Positions 47,601 through 61,100 of a stretch of 64,000 bases of DNA are shown in pieces. How positions within the stretch are numbered: position 1 is the stretch's first letter; each line of letters begins with the position of its first letter. The notes beneath the pieces are model-generated. The model was not told the DNA's origin. It ran no database searches and saw only the letters and a list, made by a program, of their open reading frames with translations. The DNA comes from Streptomyces sp. BR123 (lineage in GTDB: Bacteria > Actinomycetota > Actinomycetes > Streptomycetales > Streptomycetaceae), in assembly GCF_013401435.1 (NCBI RefSeq), contig NZ_JACBGN010000002.1:39250-103249 (forward strand), given 5' to 3'. The translations under genes were made by a program, and so were the position numbers.

Positions 47601-50600
47601 CCCCAGCGCGGCGAGTTCCGCGGTGCGCTCGGCGGCGCCGGGCGCGTCGGCGCCGCGGCGTCCTATCAGCAGCAGTCGGCGCACGCCGTGGGCGGTGACG
47701 AGGTGGCGGGCGGCGATCCCGGCGAGGGTGCCGGAGCCTCCGGTGATCAGGGCCGTGCCGTCCGGGTCGATGACGGCAGCACCGGTCGGGCCGGTGGTCA
47801 CGCGGGTGCGGCGCAGCCGCGGGACGTGGACGGTGCCGTCGCGCAGCAGCAGCTCCGGCTCGCCGGAGGCGAGGGCTTCGGCGAGGCCGGCCACGGCGGC
47901 CGGGTCGGCGGTGCCGGCGAGGTCGGGGAGGTCGGCGAGGACGAAGCGGCCGGGGTTCTCGGTCTCCGCGGAGCGCAGCAGGCCGCGTACGGCGGCGTTC
48001 GGCAGGTCCTCGCCGCCTTCGCCGGGTCCGGCGACCGCGCCGCTGGTCAGCACCACGAGGCGGGAGGCCGCGAACCGGTCGTCGGCCAGCCAGTCGTGCA
48101 CCAGGGCGAGCGCCCGGTGCGTGGCCCGGCGCAGCGCGTCCGGGCCGGTGCCGGCCGCCTGCCGGGGGAAGGGGGCGAGGACGTACGCCGGTACGGGAGC
48201 CCCGGCGTCGACTGCCGCGCCCAGCTCCGCGAGGTCGGCGTGGCGGGGGGCCGGGCCGGATCCGGCGGCGCCGAGGACGGCCCAGCCGCCGGCAGGCTCG
48301 GCCGCTGCACCGGTGGCGCTCGGCAGCGGCAGCGCCGTCCAGTCGAGGTGGAACAGTGCCTCGCGCACGACGGCCGGTACGGGCTGCGCGGCGCCGGCGG
48401 GCGAGGCGGTCGTGAACGGCTGCGGGGCCAGCCGGCCGATGGTGGCCACCGGGTCGCCGTGGTCGTCGGCGAGGTCCAGGGCGAACACCGGACCGCCGGG
48501 GCCGCCGGCAGCCGGCCGGATGCGGATGCGCAAGGCGCCCGCGCCGACCGCGTGCAGGGTCACGTCCGACCACACGCTGCCGGGGCCGACGCTCGCGCCG
48601 CGGCCGCCGTCGGCATCCGCGTCTGCGGCCACCAGCGCGGCGGCGGCGTGCGCGGCGGCGTCCAGCAGCACCGGGTGGAGGCCGAACGCGGCTTCCTGTG
48701 GCCCGCCTTCGGGCAGGCGGACCTGCGCGAAGTACGCGCCGTCCCGGTGCCAGGCCGCCTCCACGGCCCGGAACAGCGGGCCGCGCCGGAGCTCGTCGTC
48801 AGCGTCGGCGTACAGGTGGCCGAGGTCGAGGGCTTCGGCCCCGGCGGGCGGCCACACGGCGAGCCCGGACGAGTCGGGGGACGCCGTGTCCGGCGCACCG
48901 GGGGCGAGGACGCCCCGGGCGTGGCACGTCCAGCCGTCGTCCTCGCCCGGGTCGCCGGGGTCGCCGGCGCCGTCCTCCGGCCGTGCGGACACGGTGACGG
49001 CGCGGCGGCCCTGCTCGTCGGGGTTCTCGACGAGCACCTGGATCCGTACGCCGGCGCCGTCGGCGGGCAGGACGAGCGGGGTGTCGAGCAGCAGCTCGGC
49101 GAGGTGTCCGCAGCCGGCCAGGTCGCCGGCGCGTACGGCGAGTTCGACGAGGGCGGCGGCCGGCAGCACCGCCGCACCGGCGAGGGTGTGGTCGGCGAGC
49201 CAGGGCTGGGTGCGCAGGGAGAGCCGGCCGGTGCACAGCACGCGGCCGGAGCCGGCGAGGGTGACGGCGGCGCCGAGCAGCGGGTGCGCGGCGGGGTCGA
49301 GTCCGGCCGCGCCCACGTCGCCGGCCGTGGCGGCGCCGGGCTCCAGCCAGTAGCGCTCGTGCCGGAAGGCGTAGGTGGGCAGGTCGACGCGGCGTGCGCC
49401 GGTGCCGGCGAAGAAGGCCTGCCAGTCGACGGCGGCGCCGTGGGCGTGGGCGCGGGCGAGGGCTTCGAGGGCCGTCTCGGGCTCGGGCCGGCCGGCGCGC
49501 AGCGCGGGGACGAAGACGGCGCCCTCGCCGGTGACGCACTCCTGGGCGAGCGCGGACAGCACCCCTTCGGGGCCGAGTTCGACGTACGTCGCCACTCCGG
49601 CCGCCTCCAGGGCGCGGACTCCGTCGAGGAAGCGGACGGCCTCGCGGACGTGCCGCACCCAGAAGGCCGCCGAGCCCATCTCGTCGGAGACGAAAGCGCC
49701 GGTCAGGCAGGACACGACCGGGATCTGCGGGGCCCGGTACGCCAGCCCCTGCGCCACCCGGCGGAAGGCGTCGAGCATGCCGTCCATGCGGGGCGAGTGG
49801 AAGGCGTGGCTGACGGTGAGCCGCTTGGTCTTGCGGCCCTGAGCCTCGAAGTGCGCGGCGACCGCGGCCGCCACGTCCTCGTCACCGGCGACCACGACCG
49901 ACTGCGGGCCGTTGACCGCGGCGATGCCCGCCCGGTCGGTGAGCAGCGGCAGGACCTCGTCCTCCGACGCCTGGACGGCGATCATGGCGCCGCCGGCGGG
50001 GAGCTCCTGCATCAGCCGGGCGCGGGCGGCGACCAGGGTGCAGGCGTCGTCGAGGGAGAGTACGCCCGCCACGTGGGCGGCGGTGATCTCGCCGATGGAG
50101 TGCCCCGCGACCGCGTCCGGCCGCAGGCCCCAGCTCTCGACGAGGCGGAACAGGGCGACCTCGACGGCGAAGAGGACCGGCTGGGTGTACGCCGTCCGGT
50201 CGAGGAGATCCGCCTCCGTTCCGAACAGGACTTCCTTCAGGGGCAGTTCGAGGACGGGGTCGAGGCGGCCGCACACCGCGTCGAGCGCGTCGGCGAACAC
50301 CGGCTGGGTGTCGTACAGTTCGCGGCCCATGCCGAGGCGCTGGCTGCCCTGCCCGGTGAACAGGAAGGCGGTCTTGCCCTCGACCGTGGTGTCCGTGACC
50401 AGGCCTGGGGCCTCCTCGCCGGCGGCGAGGGCGGCGAGGGCGCTGTCGAGGTCGTCGGCCGTGCGGCCGAGGAGCACCGCGCGGTGTTCCAGGGCGGCCC
50501 GGGTGGTGGCGAGCGCATGACCGAGGTCGAGGGCGGAGGCGGTGCCGGCGTCGCCCTGCGCCCGGGCGGCGACCAGCCGGGCGGCCTGGGCGCGCAGCGC

Positions 50601-52094
50601 GGCGGCGCTCCGGCCCGAGAGGGTCCAGGGCAGCACGGCCGGCGCAACCGGAGCCGCAGCCTGGGCCGGGGCCGGTTCCTGTCCCTCCCCCTGCGGCTCC
50701 TCCTCGGGGGCCTGCTCGATGACGGTGTGGGCGTTGGTACCGCTGACGCCGAAGGCGGACACGGCCGCGCGGCGCGGGGCCCCGGTCTCGGGCCAGGCCA
50801 TGGGCTCGGTGAGCAGGGACACCGCGCCGGCCGACCAGTCGACGTCAGGGGTCGGCTCGTCGACGTGGAGGGTCTGCGGGAGGACGCCGTGGCGCATCGC
50901 CATGACCATCTTGATGATGCCGGCGACACCGGCCGCGGCCTGGGTGTGCCCGAGGTTCGACTTGAGGGAGCCGAGGCGGAGCGGCCGGCCGTCGGGGCGG
51001 TCCTGGCCGTACGTGGCGAGCAGCGCCTGCGCCTCGATGGGGTCGCCGAGGCGGGTGCCGGTGCCGTGGGCCTCCACCGCGTCGACCTCGGCGGCCGAGA
51101 GGCGGGCGTTCTCGAGGGCCTGGCGGATGACCCGCTGCTGGGACGGGCCGTTGGGGGCGGTGAGTCCGTTGCTGGCGCCGTCCTGGTTGACGGCGGAGCC
51201 GCGGACGACGGCCAGCACGGGGTGCCCGTTGCGGCGGGCGTCCGACAGCCGCTCCACCAGCAGGACGCCGACGCCCTCGGACCAGCCGGTGCCGTCGGCG
51301 GCGGCGGCGAAGGACTTGCAGCGGCCGTCGGCGGCGAGGCCGCGCTGGCGGCTGAACTCGACGAACACGTCGGGGCTGGGCATCACGCACACGCCGCCGA
51401 CCAGGGCGAGCGAGCAGTCGCGGCCGCGCAGGGCCTGGGTGGCCAGGTGCAGGGCGACCAGCGACGACGAGCAGGCCGTGTCGATGGTGGCGGCGGGGCC
51501 TTCCAGGCCGAGGACGTAGCTGACCCGGCCGGACAGCACACTCGTGGCGCCGCCGGTCAGGAGCAGCCCTTCGAGGCCTTCCGGGACCTCCTTCAGGTCT
51601 GCCCCGTAGCCCATGGCGCCGGCGCCGATGTAGACGCCGGTGCGGCTGCCGCGCACGGACGCCGGGTCGATTCCGGCGCGCTCGAACACCTCCCAGGAGG
51701 TTTCGAGGATCTGGCGCTGCTGCGGGTCCATGGCGAGGGCTTCGCGCGGCGATATGCCGAAGAATCCGGGGTCGAAGACGGTGGCGTCGTCGAGGAATCC
51801 GCCGCCGGTGTTGTAGAAGGTGCCCTTGCGGTCGGGGTCGGGGTCGGCGAGGGATGCGAGGTCCCAGCCGCGGTCGTCGGGGAATCCGGTGATGGCGTCA
51901 CCGCCCTCGGACACCAGTCGCCACAGGTCCTCGGGGGACCGTACGCCCCCGGGGAAGCGGCAGCTCATCGCGACGATGGCGATGGGCTCGTGGGCGTCCT
52001 GCTCGACCTCCTGGAGGCGGCGGCGGGCCCGCCGGAGCTCCGTGGTCATCCACTTCAGGTTTTCGAGAAGCTTTTCTTCGTTCGTGCCGGCCAC
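41652..52094 (-). CDS. PKS B: two-module type I PKS (DH-KR; KR A-type)
   Basis: The 3480-aa protein adds two malonyl units. Landmarks: docking helix 1-35; module 1 KS from 36 (Cys208), AT Ser666, DH His969/Asp1145, KR Ala1581/Tyr1594, ACP Ser1763; module 2 KS from 1826 (Cys1997), AT Ser2452, KR Trp3149/Tyr3157, ACP Ser3330. The tail contains a helix ([19 protein letters not shown]) and [14 protein letters not shown], the C-terminal class-1b docking type, which should bind only the class-1b head of PKS C. Its N-terminal helix ([16 protein letters not shown]) is the same type as in D, E and F. The GTG start at 52094 has an excellent AGGAGGTGA 7 bases upstream. The gap to PKS A is 73 bp and to PKS C 24 bp, with no terminator, so A-B-C look like one operon. 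Confidence 0.97.
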   Translation of the reverse strand: MAGTNEEKLLENLKWMTTELRRARRRLQEVEQDAHEPIAIVAMSCRFPGGVRSPEDLWRLVSEGGDAITGFPDDRGWDLASLADPDPDRKGTFYNTGGGFLDDATVFDPGFFGISPREALAMDPQQRQILETSWEVFERAGIDPASVRGSRTGVYIGAGAMGYGADLKEVPEGLEGLLLTGGATSVLSGRVSYVLGLEGPAATIDTACSSSLVALHLATQALRGRDCSLALVGGVCVMPSPDVFVEFSRQRGLAADGRCKSFAAAADGTGWSEGVGVLLVERLSDARRNGHPVLAVVRGSAVNQDGASNGLTAPNGPSQQRVIRQALENARLSAAEVDAVEAHGTGTRLGDPIEAQALLATYGQDRPDGRPLRLGSLKSNLGHTQAAAGVAGIIKMVMAMRHGVLPQTLHVDEPTPDVDWSAGAVSLLTEPMAWPETGAPRRAAVSAFGVSGTNAHTVIEQAPEEEPQGEGQEPAPAQAAAPVAPAVLPWTLSGRSAAALRAQAARLVAARAQGDAGTASALDLGHALATTRAALEHRAVLLGRTADDLDSALAALAAGEEAPGLVTDTTVEGKTAFLFTGQGSQRLGMGRELYDTQPVFADALDAVCGRLDPVLELPLKEVLFGTEADLLDRTAYTQPVLFAVEVALFRLVESWGLRPDAVAGHSIGEITAAHVAGVLSLDDACTLVAARARLMQELPAGGAMIAVQASEDEVLPLLTDRAGIAAVNGPQSVVVAGDEDVAAAVAAHFEAQGRKTKRLTVSHAFHSPRMDGMLDAFRRVAQGLAYRAPQIPVVSCLTGAFVSDEMGSAAFWVRHVREAVRFLDGVRALEAAGVATYVELGPEGVLSALAQECVTGEGAVFVPALRAGRPEPETALEALARAHAHGAAVDWQAFFAGTGARRVDLPTYAFRHERYWLEPGAATAGDVGAAGLDPAAHPLLGAAVTLAGSGRVLCTGRLSLRTQPWLADHTLAGAAVLPAAALVELAVRAGDLAGCGHLAELLLDTPLVLPADGAGVRIQVLVENPDEQGRRAVTVSARPEDGAGDPGDPGEDDGWTCHARGVLAPGAPDTASPDSSGLAVWPPAGAEALDLGHLYADADDELRRGPLFRAVEAAWHRDGAYFAQVRLPEGGPQEAAFGLHPVLLDAAAHAAAALVAADADADGGRGASVGPGSVWSDVTLHAVGAGALRIRIRPAAGGPGGPVFALDLADDHGDPVATIGRLAPQPFTTASPAGAAQPVPAVVREALFHLDWTALPLPSATGAAAEPAGGWAVLGAAGSGPAPRHADLAELGAAVDAGAPVPAYVLAPFPRQAAGTGPDALRRATHRALALVHDWLADDRFAASRLVVLTSGAVAGPGEGGEDLPNAAVRGLLRSAETENPGRFVLADLPDLAGTADPAAVAGLAEALASGEPELLLRDGTVHVPRLRRTRVTTGPTGAAVIDPDGTALITGGSGTLAGIAARHLVTAHGVRRLLLIGRRGADAPGAAERTAELAALGAEVTWAACDAADRDALAAVLSAIPAAHPLTTVVHTAGVLDDGVIGSLTPERLDTVLQPKAVAALHLHELTRDLPVTAFVLYSAAAGTLGSAGQANYACANVLLDALAEHRHHQGLPATALAWGLWADASGMTRGLGEAHLRRMEQQGMGALTAADGMALLDAALASGRPALVPARLNPAALRDAAAPGPVAPVFRELLGPAGRRTARTRTDGGTPLAERLAGLTRPEQDRALLDVVRAQVAAVLGHASAEHIEPAKAFKDLGFDSLTAVEFRNRLGAATGLRLASTLVFDYPTPTALAHRVRAELLGEDDTFDRDAAQGGSGTAAADDPIAIVAMSCRYPGGVRTPEELWRLVETGGDAIAGLPGNRGWDTAELRAAEDGHGRPFQGGFLYDADSFDADFFGISPREALAMDPQQRLLLEASWETVERAGIDPSSLRGSRAGVFVGAAYTGYDAQLERSADTDGVLGHVMTGNAGSVMSGRVAYALGLEGPAVTVDTACSSSLVALHWAIQALRAGECSLALAGGVTVMSTPGTFSEFSHQGGLAPDGRCKAFAAGADGTGWGEGVGMLLVERLSDARRNGHPVLAVVRGSAVNQDGASNGLTAPNGPAQQRVIRAALASAGLSAADVDAVEAHGTGTRLGDPIEAQALLATYGQDRPAGRPLLLGSVKSNIGHTQAAAGVAGVIKMVMAMRHGVLPQTLHVDEPTPHVDWTAGDIALLTEATAWPGTSRPRRAAVSSFGISGTNAHTIIEQAPEPADRPAPAPTAPAAAPFPYVLSARNPQALRAQAARLLPVAEATTEARGEDGSGLVDLAYSLATGRAALEHRAAFAAADRAGLLDALTALAADEPTPGLIRGTVSGGRLAFLFTGQGSQRLGAGRELYANRPAFAAALDAVCERLDAHLELPLKDVLFGSDSALLDRTEYTQPALFAVEVALFRLLESLGLQPDFLSGHSIGEIAAAHVAGVLSLDDACALVAARGRLMQALPAGGVMIAVQASEDEVLPLLGEGDRVGIAAVNGPQSVVIAGDEDAAVAVTESFTDRKAKRLAVSHAFHSPHMDGMLADFRKVAEGLSYAAPRIPVVSCLTGALVTDEMASADFWVRHVREAVRFLDGIRALEAAGVTTYLELGPDGVLSALAQDCVTGEAVFAPVLRTGRPEAETVLTALGLAHVRGAAVDWTAFYAGTGARRVDLPTYPFQARRHWPEPAVANAGGPEQGGPAGSEADARFWDVVERADLAALADEFAIDGDQPIGAALPALSAWRRGRQAQAQADSLLYRVTWQPWTGGQATGAAAPAGTWLVAVPAPQAEDPWVRALTDRIGAGGARILPLPLDTADGDPAVLRARLDERLREASATADGREPVTGILSLLALDERPHPEHPGVPVGLALGHALASVLTDPAADPGCGDAPLWCITRGAVAATPGDPLGGAAQSHVWGLGRVVALEHPARWGGLVDLPEVCDDRSLSRLAEVLTGAGDEDQLAIRPAGTLVRRLVRATPAATGSTARWTPRGTVLVTGGTGALGRHVARRLAERGAERVVLVSRSGADAPGADGIRTELEALGTAVTLAACDVTDRDALAALVAGLAADGTPVRAVVHAAGVSQPPGTGTDLPGFARVVTAKTAGAVHLDALFDAPDSLDAFVLFSSIAGTWGSGGQGAYAAANTFLDALAERRAARGLAATAIAWGPWADGGMAAEGDAEEQLTRRGLPPVAPATNLLALERALAGPDPAVTAADVDWARFAPVFAAARPRPLIGDLPEVRAALGRDTESGGAATAGDPAAELLRRLADLSGDDRETALLDLVREHAATALGHPSADAVAPDRAFKDLGFDSLTAVDLQGRLGTACGLRLPSSLVFDYPNPQALTRHLLRTLFTGETGSGAAAGAIGGAADPDTDPQDAELRRTLAGIPLGRIRAAGLLDTLLRLAGPDTAADADTTGPETADPVASIDEMDLQDLLDLALDGGGGPEDDETPGNPTSNSNF
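41985..46619 (-). other. PKS B module 2: KS-AT(malonyl)-KR(A-type)-ACP plus class-1b docking tail
   Basis: KS and AT are normal (the AT carries GAGREL for the usual GMGREL). A dimerization element precedes the KR. The KR lacks LDD (AAGVSQPPG) and has Trp141 ([15 protein letters not shown]), with Gln rather than His at 146; by the usual rules this is A1-type and gives the opposite hydroxyl configuration to the LDD modules. Confidence 0.92.
46685..51989 (-). other. PKS B module 1: KS-AT(malonyl)-DH-KR-ACP, atypical DH and KR motifs
   Basis: The KS reads TIDTACSSS; the AT has HAFH. The DH has HTLAG...P and DAAAH, but the YGPxFxGL motif is replaced by RRGPLFRAV. The KR keeps LDD and Tyr, but the catalytic Ser position is Ala (YSAAAG, codon 47354-47352) and the cofactor loop is [10 protein letters not shown]=C is the colinear prediction, with reservation. 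Confidence 0.88.
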
Positions 52095-52167
52095 TGGAAC
52101 GTCACCTCCTGGAGAAATGCGGAATGCATGCGGGATTCGGCTGGGGCATCGGATCGGGCATCAGAGG
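52095..52167. other. PKS A - PKS B intergenic gap (73 bp)
   Basis: The gap contains the PKS B ribosome binding site. I see no strong hairpin or promoter, consistent with A and B being co-transcribed. Confidence 0.6.
52102..52110 (-). promoter_or_regulatory. Strong ribosome binding site of PKS B
   Basis: AGGAGGTGA lies 7 bases before the GTG at 52094 and is the best Shine-Dalgarno in the window; it fixes this non-ATG start. Confidence 0.8.
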
Positions 52168-55100
52168 TCAGGATTTTCCGAATTCGTTGTTGATGATGTC
52201 GAAGAGGTCCTCGGCGGACGCCGATTCGATGGCTGTTTCCTCGTCCTCCCGGTCCTGGGCGGCGCGTTCGGTCCTGTGCCAGTTCGCGAGGAGCGTTTCG
52301 AGCCGGGCCGTGACGCGGGCGCGTTCGGCGGCGTCGTCCTCGGGGACCGAGGCGAGGGCGAACTCCAGCTTGTCGATCTCCGCGAGGGCCGGCAGGACGG
52401 GAGCCGTGTCCTCGCCGAGGAGTTCGCCGCGGATGTGCGCGGCCAGGGCGGCGGGGGTGGGGTGGTCGAAGACGAGGCTGGCGGGCAGCCGCAGCCCGGT
52501 GGCCGCGCCGAGGCGGGTGCGCAGTTCGACCGCGGTGAGGGAGTCGAAGCCGAGGTCCTTGAAGGCGCGGCCCGCCTCGACCGCGGCGGCCCCGTCGTGC
52601 CCGAGGACCGCGGCGACGTGCGTACGGACCAGGCCGAGCAGGGTCCGTTCGGCCTCGTCGGCGCTCATGCCGCGCAGCTCGGCCGCCAGCCGGTCGGCGT
52701 CCCCCGCAGTGCCGTCGCCACCGGTGGCGGCGGTGCCGGCGTGCTGCTCTGCGTCGAGGACGCGGCGCACCTCGGGGAGGTCGGCGATCAGCGGGCGCGG
52801 CCGGGACGCGGTGAACGCGGGGACGAACAGGTCCCAGTCGACGTCGGCGACGGTCACCGTCGTGTCGCCCGCGTCGAGCGCCTGCTGGAGGGCGGCGACG
52901 GCCAGTTCGGGGGCCATCACCGGCAGGCCGCGGCGGCGCAGCTGTCCGGCCGCCTCCTCGTCGCCGACGAGCCCGCCCTCGCCCCACGGCCCCCAGGCCA
53001 CGGCGGTGGCCGCCAGCCCGCGGTCGCGGCGCTGCTGCGCGAGGGCGTCGAGGTGGGCGTTGGCGGCCGCGTAGGCGGCCTGTCCGCCGCTGCCCCAGAT
53101 GCCGGCGATGGAGGAGAACAGGACGAAGGCGTCCAGCTCCGTGTCGCCGAGCAGCTCGTCGAGGAGCTCGGCGCCGGCGACCTTGGCGGCGAGTACGGCG
53201 GCGATGTCCTGCGGTCCGGTCTCGGCGAGCGGCGTGAGCTGGCCGACTCCCGCCGTGTGGAAGACCGCGGTGAGGGCGGGCGTGTCAGTGTCCTCGCGGA
53301 GGGCGGCGAGCAGGTCGCGGACGGCCTGCCGGTCGGTCACGTCGCAGGCGACGGCCGTGGCACGGGCGCCGAGCTGCGCCAGTTCCGCGACCAGGGCCCC
53401 GGCCCCCGGCGCCTGCGGCCCGCGCCGGCCGGCGAGCACCACGTGCTCGGCGCCGTGCGCGGCGAGCCAGCGGGCGACGTGCGCGCCGAGCGCGCCCGTG
53501 CCGCCGGTGATGAGGACGGTACCGCGAGGCTGCCACGGTCCGCGGTCCGTCCCGGCGGCGCCGCTGCCGGTGGCCGCCGGGGCGGGGGCGCGCCCGATCC
53601 GGCGGGCGAGCAGCCCGGCGGAGCGAACGGCGACCTGATCCTCGTACCCGTGCCCGTGCCCGGCGGCGCCACCGAGTACGGCGAGCAGCCGGTCGAGTGC
53701 GCGTCCGTCCACCCGGGCGGGCAGGTCCACCAGGCCGCCCCAGCGTTCGGGGTGCTCCAGGGCGACCACGCGGCCGAAGCCCCAGAGCTCCGCCTGCACG
53801 GCACTGCGCACCCGGTCGGCGGGACCGGTCGCCACGGCGCCGGAGGTCACGCACCACAGGGGCGCGTCGACTTCGGCGTCTCCGAGGCCCTGGACCAGCG
53901 CCCCGGTCAGCAGCAGTCCGGCCGGCGCCGCGGGGTGGGCCGGGTGCGGGGCCTCGGCGAGCGCCAGCAGGGACACCACGCCGTCGGCCCGGTTCCCGGC
54001 GAGCGCCGTACGCAGCCGGTCGGCGACGCCGGCCCGGTCGGTCGCGGCGACGTCGAGGGACACCTCCCGTACGTCCACGCCCCGCGCCCGCAGCGCGTCC
54101 CCGATCCCGGGGAGGTCAGCGGCCGCGCTGTCGGAACCGGCGGCGGTGACGAGCAGCCAGGTGCCGGCGGGGCGGGCGGCCCCGTCCGGGTCGCCCAGCG
54201 GCTTCCAGGTCACCCCGTACCGCCAGCCGTCGACGACCGACCGCTCCGTGCGCTGCCGCCGCCAGGCGGACAGGGCCGGCAGCAGCGCGCTCAGCGGCTG
54301 CTCGGCGTCGATGTCGAGGGTGGCGGTGAGGGCGGCGAGGTCGGCGTTGTCGACGGCCTCCCAGAAGGCCGCGTCGACCGCACCGCCGGCCGCGGCACCG
54401 GATTCGGCCGCCGCCGAGGGGCGGGTGGCCTCCTCCAGCCAGTACCGCTTGCGCTGGAAGGCGTAGGTGGGCAGGTCGACGCGCCGGGCGCCGGTGCCGG
54501 CGAAGTACGCCGTCCAGTCGACGGCCACGCCCTGGACGTGCGTCCGGGCGAGCGCGGTGACCAGGGTCCCGGTCTCGTCGCGGCCCTTGCGGAGCACGGG
54601 CACGAAGACGGCCTGCTCCGTCACGCAGTCCTGGGCGAGCGCGGACAGGGTCCCGTCGGGGCCGAGCTCGACGTACGTGGTCACGCCCGCCGCCTCCAGG
54701 GCGCGTACGCCGTCGAGGAAGCGGACGGCGTCCCGGACGTGCCGGACCCAGAAGTCGGCGGAGCCCATCTCGTCGGTGACGGGGGCACCGGTCAGGTTCG
54801 ACACGATCGGGATGCGGGGCGTCTCGAAGGCCAGCGCCTCGACGACCTTGCGGAAGTCGTCCAGCATGCCGTCCATGTGCGGCGAGTGGAACGCGTGGCT
54901 GACGGTGAGCCGCTTGGTCTTGCGCCCCTGGGCCTCGAAGGCCTCGGCGATGGCGACCGCGGCGTCCTCGTCTCCGGCGATGACGACGGCCTGCGGGCCG
55001 TTGATCGCGGCGATGCTCACCCGGTCGGTCCCGGCGAGCAGCGGCAGGACCTCGTCCTCCGACGCCTGGACGGCGATCATCACACCGCCGGCCGGGAGGG

Positions 55101-58100
55101 CCTGCATCAAGCGACCGCGGGCCGCGACCAGGGCGCACGCGTCGTCGAGGGACAGCACCCCGGCGACGTGCGCGGCCGCGATCTCACCGATGGAGTGACC
55201 GGCCACGAAGTCCGGCCGCACACCCCAGCTCTCCACGAGCCGGAACAGCGCCACCTCGATCGCGAACAGCGTCGGCTGGGTGTACTCGGTCCGGTCCAGC
55301 AGGTCGGCGTCCGCCCCGAACAGCACTTCCCTCAGGGGAAGTTCGAGGTGGGTGTCCATCCGGGCGCAGATGGCATCGAGGGCATCGGCAAACACCGGGT
55401 GGGTTTCGTACAGCTCGCTCCCCATGCCGGCGCGCTGGCTGCCCTGCCCGGTGAACAGGAAGGCAGTGGCGCCTCCGGACACCTTGCCGTGTACGAGGCC
55501 TGCCGGCTGCTCACCGGCTGCCAGGGCCCTCAGAGCGGCCAGGAACTCCTCGCGGTCCTCGGCGACGACGACCGTCCGGCGTTCGAGCGCCGACCGGGAG
55601 GTGGCCAGGGAGTAGGCCACGTCCGCAGGTTCGAGCGTCTCGTCCGCGGCGATCCGCGCCGCCAGCCGCTCGGCCTGGACCCGCAAGGCGGAGTCCGTCT
55701 TGGCGGACAGCACCCACGGCAGGGCGCCGGGCCGCTGCTGCGGAACCTCGGCCGCCTCGGCCGCGTCGGCTTCCGGTGCCTGCTCGATGATCGTGTGGGC
55801 GTTGGTGCCGCTGAAGCCGAACGAGGAGATACCGGCCCGCCGCGGACGGCCGGTCTCCGGCCACGCCCGCTGCTCGGTCAGCAGCGCGATCTCCCCCGCC
55901 TGCCAGTCGACGTGCGGGGTGGGCTCGTCCACGTGCAGGGTCTGCGGCAGCACCCCGTGTTCCATGGCGAGGACCATCTTCATCACGCCGGCGACACCGG
56001 CGGCAGCCTGCGTGTGACCGATGTTGGACTTGATCGACCCCAGGTGGAGCGGCTGGTCGGCCGGACGGGCCTGCCCGTAGGTGGCGAGCAGGGCCTGCGC
56101 CTCGATGGGGTCGCCGAGGCGGGTGCCGGTGCCGTGCGCCTCGACGGCGTCGACCTCGGCAGGCGACAGCCCGGCGTTCGCGAGGGCGGCGCGGATGACG
56201 CGCTGCTGGGACGGCCCGTTGGGTGCCGTCAGGCCGTTGCTGGCACCGTCCTGGTTGATGGCCGAGCCGCGGACGAGCGCGAGGACCGGGTGGCCGTTGC
56301 GCCGGGCGTCCGACAGGCGCTCGACGAGGAGCATGCCGACGCCCTCGCCCCAGCCGGTGCCGTCGGCGTCGGCCGCGAAGGCCTTGATGCGGCCGTCCGC
56401 GGCCAGCCCGCGCTGGCGGCTGAAGTCGATGTACGCACCCGGCGACGACATGACCGTCACACCACCGGCCAGGGCGAGCGAGCACTCGCCGTTGCGCAGC
56501 GCCTGGATCGCCCAGTGCAGCGCCACCAGTGAAGCCGAGCACGCAGTGTCGACGGTCACGGCCGGGCCTTCCAGCCCGAACGCGTACGAGAGCCGGCCGG
56601 AGACGACGCTCGCCGCGTTGCCGGTGCCGAGGAAGCCCTCGATGCCGTCCGGAACGGAGTCGAGCATGGTCCCGTAGTCCTGGCCGTTGGTGCCGACGAA
56701 CACGCCGGCCTGGCTGCCGCGGACGCTCGCCGGGTCGATCCCGGCCCGCTCGAACGCCTCCCAGGTGGTCTCCAGCAGCAGACGCTGCTGCGGGTCCATC
56801 GCCAGGGCCTCGCGCGGCGAAATCCCGAAGAAGTCCGCGTCGAAGTCCGCGACGTCGTAGAGGAAGCCGCCCTCACGGGCATAGAACGTGCCCTGCCGGT
56901 CCGGGTCCGGGCTGTACAGCCGCTCCAGGTCCCAGCCACGGTCGGCCGGGAACTCACCGATGGCGTCACCGCCACTGGCCAGCAGCTGCCACAGGTCCTC
57001 CGGAGTACGGACACCGCCCGGGAAGCGGCAGCTCATCGCCACGATCGCGATCGGGTCGTCATCGACGGCCACGGTCACCGGGCCGGCGATCTCCGCCTGC
57101 GTGCCCTGCAGTTCGTCCCGGAGGAACGCGGTCAGGGCGGCCGCGGACGGGTAGTCGAAGATGAGCGTGGCGGGCAGCGTCACGCCGGTCGCCGCACCGA
57201 GCCGGTTGCGGAGCTCGACGGCGGTCAGCGAGTCGAACCCGAGCTCCTTGAAGGCGCGGTCGGCGCCGACGGCGTCGATACCGTCGTGTCCGAGGACCGC
57301 GGCGACCTGGGCGCGGACGAGGCCGAGCAGCTCCCGCTCCAGTTCGGCCACACCGAGTCCGGCGAACCGCTCGACCGGCGAACCGGTCCCGGCCTCGGCA
57401 GCGGCGGCAGGCCCGGCGGGCCGGGTCTCCACCAGCTCGGCGAAAAGGGCACTGGGACGGACGACGGTGAACGCGGGGCCGAACCGCTCCCAGTCCACAT
57501 CGGCGACCAGCAGTGCAGCATCCGCAGGCGACGCGGCGCTCTGCCGCAGCACGGCCATCGCCGTCTCCGGCGCCATCGGCGGCAGACCCTCACGCCGCAT
57601 CCGCGCGTCCATCGCATCGTCAGCGGCCATACCGCCTTCGGCCCACGGACCCCACGCCAGGGAGGTCGCCGCCAGGCCGGCGGCCCGCCTCTGCTCGGCC
57701 AGGGCGTCCAGGTAGGCGTTGGCGGCGGCGTAGTTGGCCTGGCCGGCCGAGCCGGTCACGCCGCTCATGGACGAGAACAACACGAAGGCGGAGAGCTCGA
57801 TGCCGAGCTCGACGGTCAACTCGTGCAGGTTGCGGGCCGAGTCGGCCTTGGCCCGCAGCACGGTCTCGAACCGCTCGGCCGTCAGGGCGTCCAGGACGCC
57901 GTCGTCGAGCACACCGGCGGTGTGGACGACAGCGGTGAGCATCTCGGCCTCGGCGGCCAGGAGGCTGCGGAGGGCCTCGCGGTCGGCAGCGTCGCACGCC
58001 ACGACCGACACCTCGACACCCAGCTCCGACAGCTCGGCCACCAACTCGGCGGCACCCGGAGCGTCGGCACCCCGGCGGCTGGTCAGCACCAGCCGCTCGG

Positions 58101-61100
58101 CACCCGCACCGGCCAGCCAGCGGGCCGCGCGCCCGCCGAGGGCACCCGTCCCGCCGGTCACCAGGACCGTCCCGGACGGCGTCCAGGCCCGGTCGGCCTG
58201 TCCGCCGGAGGCACGGACCAGTCGGCGTCCGAAGACCCCGGAGGAACGTACGGCGACCTGGTCCTCGCCGCTGCTGCCGCCGCCCAGTACGCCCGCCAGG
58301 CGAGCCATGGCCCGCTCGTCCCAGATCTCGGGCAGATCGACCAGACCACCCCAGCGTCCGGGCAGCTCCAGGGCCGCCACCCGGCCCAGACCCCACGTCT
58401 GCGCCTGAACCGCCGATACGAGGCGGTCCGAACGGCCCACGCTGACCGCACCGCGCGTCAGGCACCACAGCGGCGCCTCGACCCCCGCATCACCCAGTGC
58501 CTGCACCAGACCGGCGGTCGGGAGGACGCCCGACGCCTCGTCCAGGGCGAGGAGGGACACCACACCGGCGACACCCTCGGCGTCGGCCAGCAGACCGGCC
58601 AGCGCGGCACGGCCCGTCCCGGCCTCGACGACAATCCGGCGGACCTCGGCACCACGCCCGGCCAGGGCGCCCACCACTCCGGTGTCGTCCACGCCGTCGG
58701 CCGGAACCACGACCAGCCAGGAACCCGACAGCCGCGCACCGGACGTGCTGTCGGCCAGCGGCTTCCACGACACCCGGTAGCGCCAGCGGTCCGCCTCGGA
58801 CTGGGTCCGCAGGCCGCGACGCCAGGCCGACAGGGTCGGCAGCGCCGGCAGGACGGTGTTCCAGGCGTTCTCGTCGGCCACGTCCAGCGCGGCGGCGAGT
58901 GACTCCAGGTCCTCGCGCTCGACGGCGTCCCAGAACCGGGAGTCCAGCTCGTCGGCGGTGCCGATCCGCGTGCTGCCGCTCGCCATCGGCAGCCAGTAGC
59001 GCTGCCGCTGGAAGGCGTACGTCGGCAGCTCCACCTGCCGCGCGCCGGAACCGGCGTAGAACGCAACCCAGTTCACCTCGACGCCGCGTGCGTGGGCCTG
59101 CGCCAGCGAGGCCACGACGGTGTCGGCTTCGGGACGGCCGTTGCGCAGGAGGGGGATGAAGGCGGCGCCCTCGCCCGTCACGCACTCCTGGCCCATGGCC
59201 GAGAGCACACCGCCCGGGCCGAGTTCGAGGTACGTCGTGACGCCCGCGTCCTCCAGCGCCCGCATCCCGTCGAGGAAGCGCACGGCCTCGCGGACGTGCC
59301 GCACCCAGAACTCGGCCGAGCCCATCTCGTCGGTGACCACGGCACCGGTCAGGTTCGACACGACCGGGATCCGCGGCGCGGCCAAGGACAGCCCCGCCAC
59401 CACCTCACGGAAGTCGTCCAGCATGCCGTCCATGTGCGGCGAGTGGAACGCATGGCTCACCGTCAGCCGCCTGGTCTTGCGGCCCTGGACCTGGAAGGCC
59501 TCCGCGACGGCGACCGCCGCGTCCTCGTCACCCGCGACCACGACCGACTGCGGGCCGTTGACCGCAGCGATGCCGACACCGTCGGTCAGCAGCGGCAGGA
59601 CCTCGTCCTCCGACGCCTGGACGGCCATCATCACGCCACCGACCGGAAGCGCCTGCATCAGCCGGCCACGCGCCGCCACCAGGGCACAGGCGTCGTCCAG
59701 CGACAGCACGCCCGCCACATGCGCGGCGGCGATCTCACCGATGGAGTGACCGGACACGAAGTCCGGCTTCAGGCCCCACGACTCGACGAGGCGGAACAGC
59801 GCGACCTCGATCGCGAACAGGGCCGGCTGGGTGAACTCGGTCCGATCCAGGAGCTCCGTGTCCGACCCGAACAGGGCTTCCTTCAGCGGGAGTTCCAGCC
59901 GCTCGCACACCGCGTCCAGCGCCTCCGCGAACACCGGGAAGAAGTCGTAGAGCTCACGGCCCATGCCGAGGCGCTGGCTGCCCTGGCCCGTGAACAGGAA
60001 GGCGACCTTCCCACCGACCGGCGAGCCCGTGATCACGCCCGCCGCCGAGCCGCCCTCCGCCAGCGCGGCCAGACCGGCCAGCAGGCCCTCGCGGTCCGCG
60101 GCCACGACCGCCGCGCGGTCCTCGAACCGGGCCCGGCCCGCCGCCAGCGACCACGCGATGTCGACCGGACGCACGGCGTCCGGCGAGGACAGGACGAAGT
60201 CCTGGAGTCGACGTGCCTGCGCCTGGAGCGCCTGCTCGCCCTTGGCCGTGAGCACCCAGGGGAGGACCGGCAGGGCCGAGTCCGTCTCGGGTGTCGTCGC
60301 CGGTACGGGGACCGGCGGCTGCTCGATGATCGTGTGGGCGTTGGTGCCGCTGATGCCGAAGGACGAGACACCGGCCCGGCGGGGACGGCCGGTCTCCGGC
60401 CAGTCCACGGCCTCGGTCAGCAGCTCGACGTCGCCGGCCTCCCAGTCGATGTGGCTCGACGGGGCGTCGACGTGCAGGGTCTGCGGAAGCACCCCGTGCC
60501 GCATCGCCATGATCATCTTGATCAGACCGGCAACACCGGCAGCCGCCTGAGTGTGCCCGATGTTCGACTTGATCGAGCCGAGCAGCAGCGGGCGGCCCTC
60601 GGGCCGGTCCTGACCGTACGTGGCCAGCAGCGCCTGCGCCTCGATCGGGTCACCGAGCCGCGTACCCGTGCCGTGCGCCTCCACCGCGTCCACGTCCGCC
60701 GTCGACAGGCCGGCCGCGGCCAGGGCCTCGCGGATGACGCGCTGCTGCGACGGGCCGTTGGGGGCCGTCAGGCCGTTGCTCGCACCGTCCTGGTTGATCG
60801 CCGAGCCGCGTACCACGGCGAGGATCGGGTGGCCGTTGCGTTCGGCGTCCGACTGCCGCTCGACGAGCAGCATGCCCGCACCCTCGGCCCAGCCAGTGCC
60901 GTCCGCGCCCTCGGCGAAGGACTTGCAGCGGCCGTCGGCCGAGAGCCCGCGCTGACGGCTGAAGTCGACGAACGTCTCCGGCGTCGCCATGATCGCCACG
61001 CCGCCCGCCAGGGCCATGTCGCACTCGCCGTTGCGCAGCGCCTGGATCGCCCAGTGCAGCGCGACCAGCGACGACGAGCACGCCGTGTCGACCGTGACCG

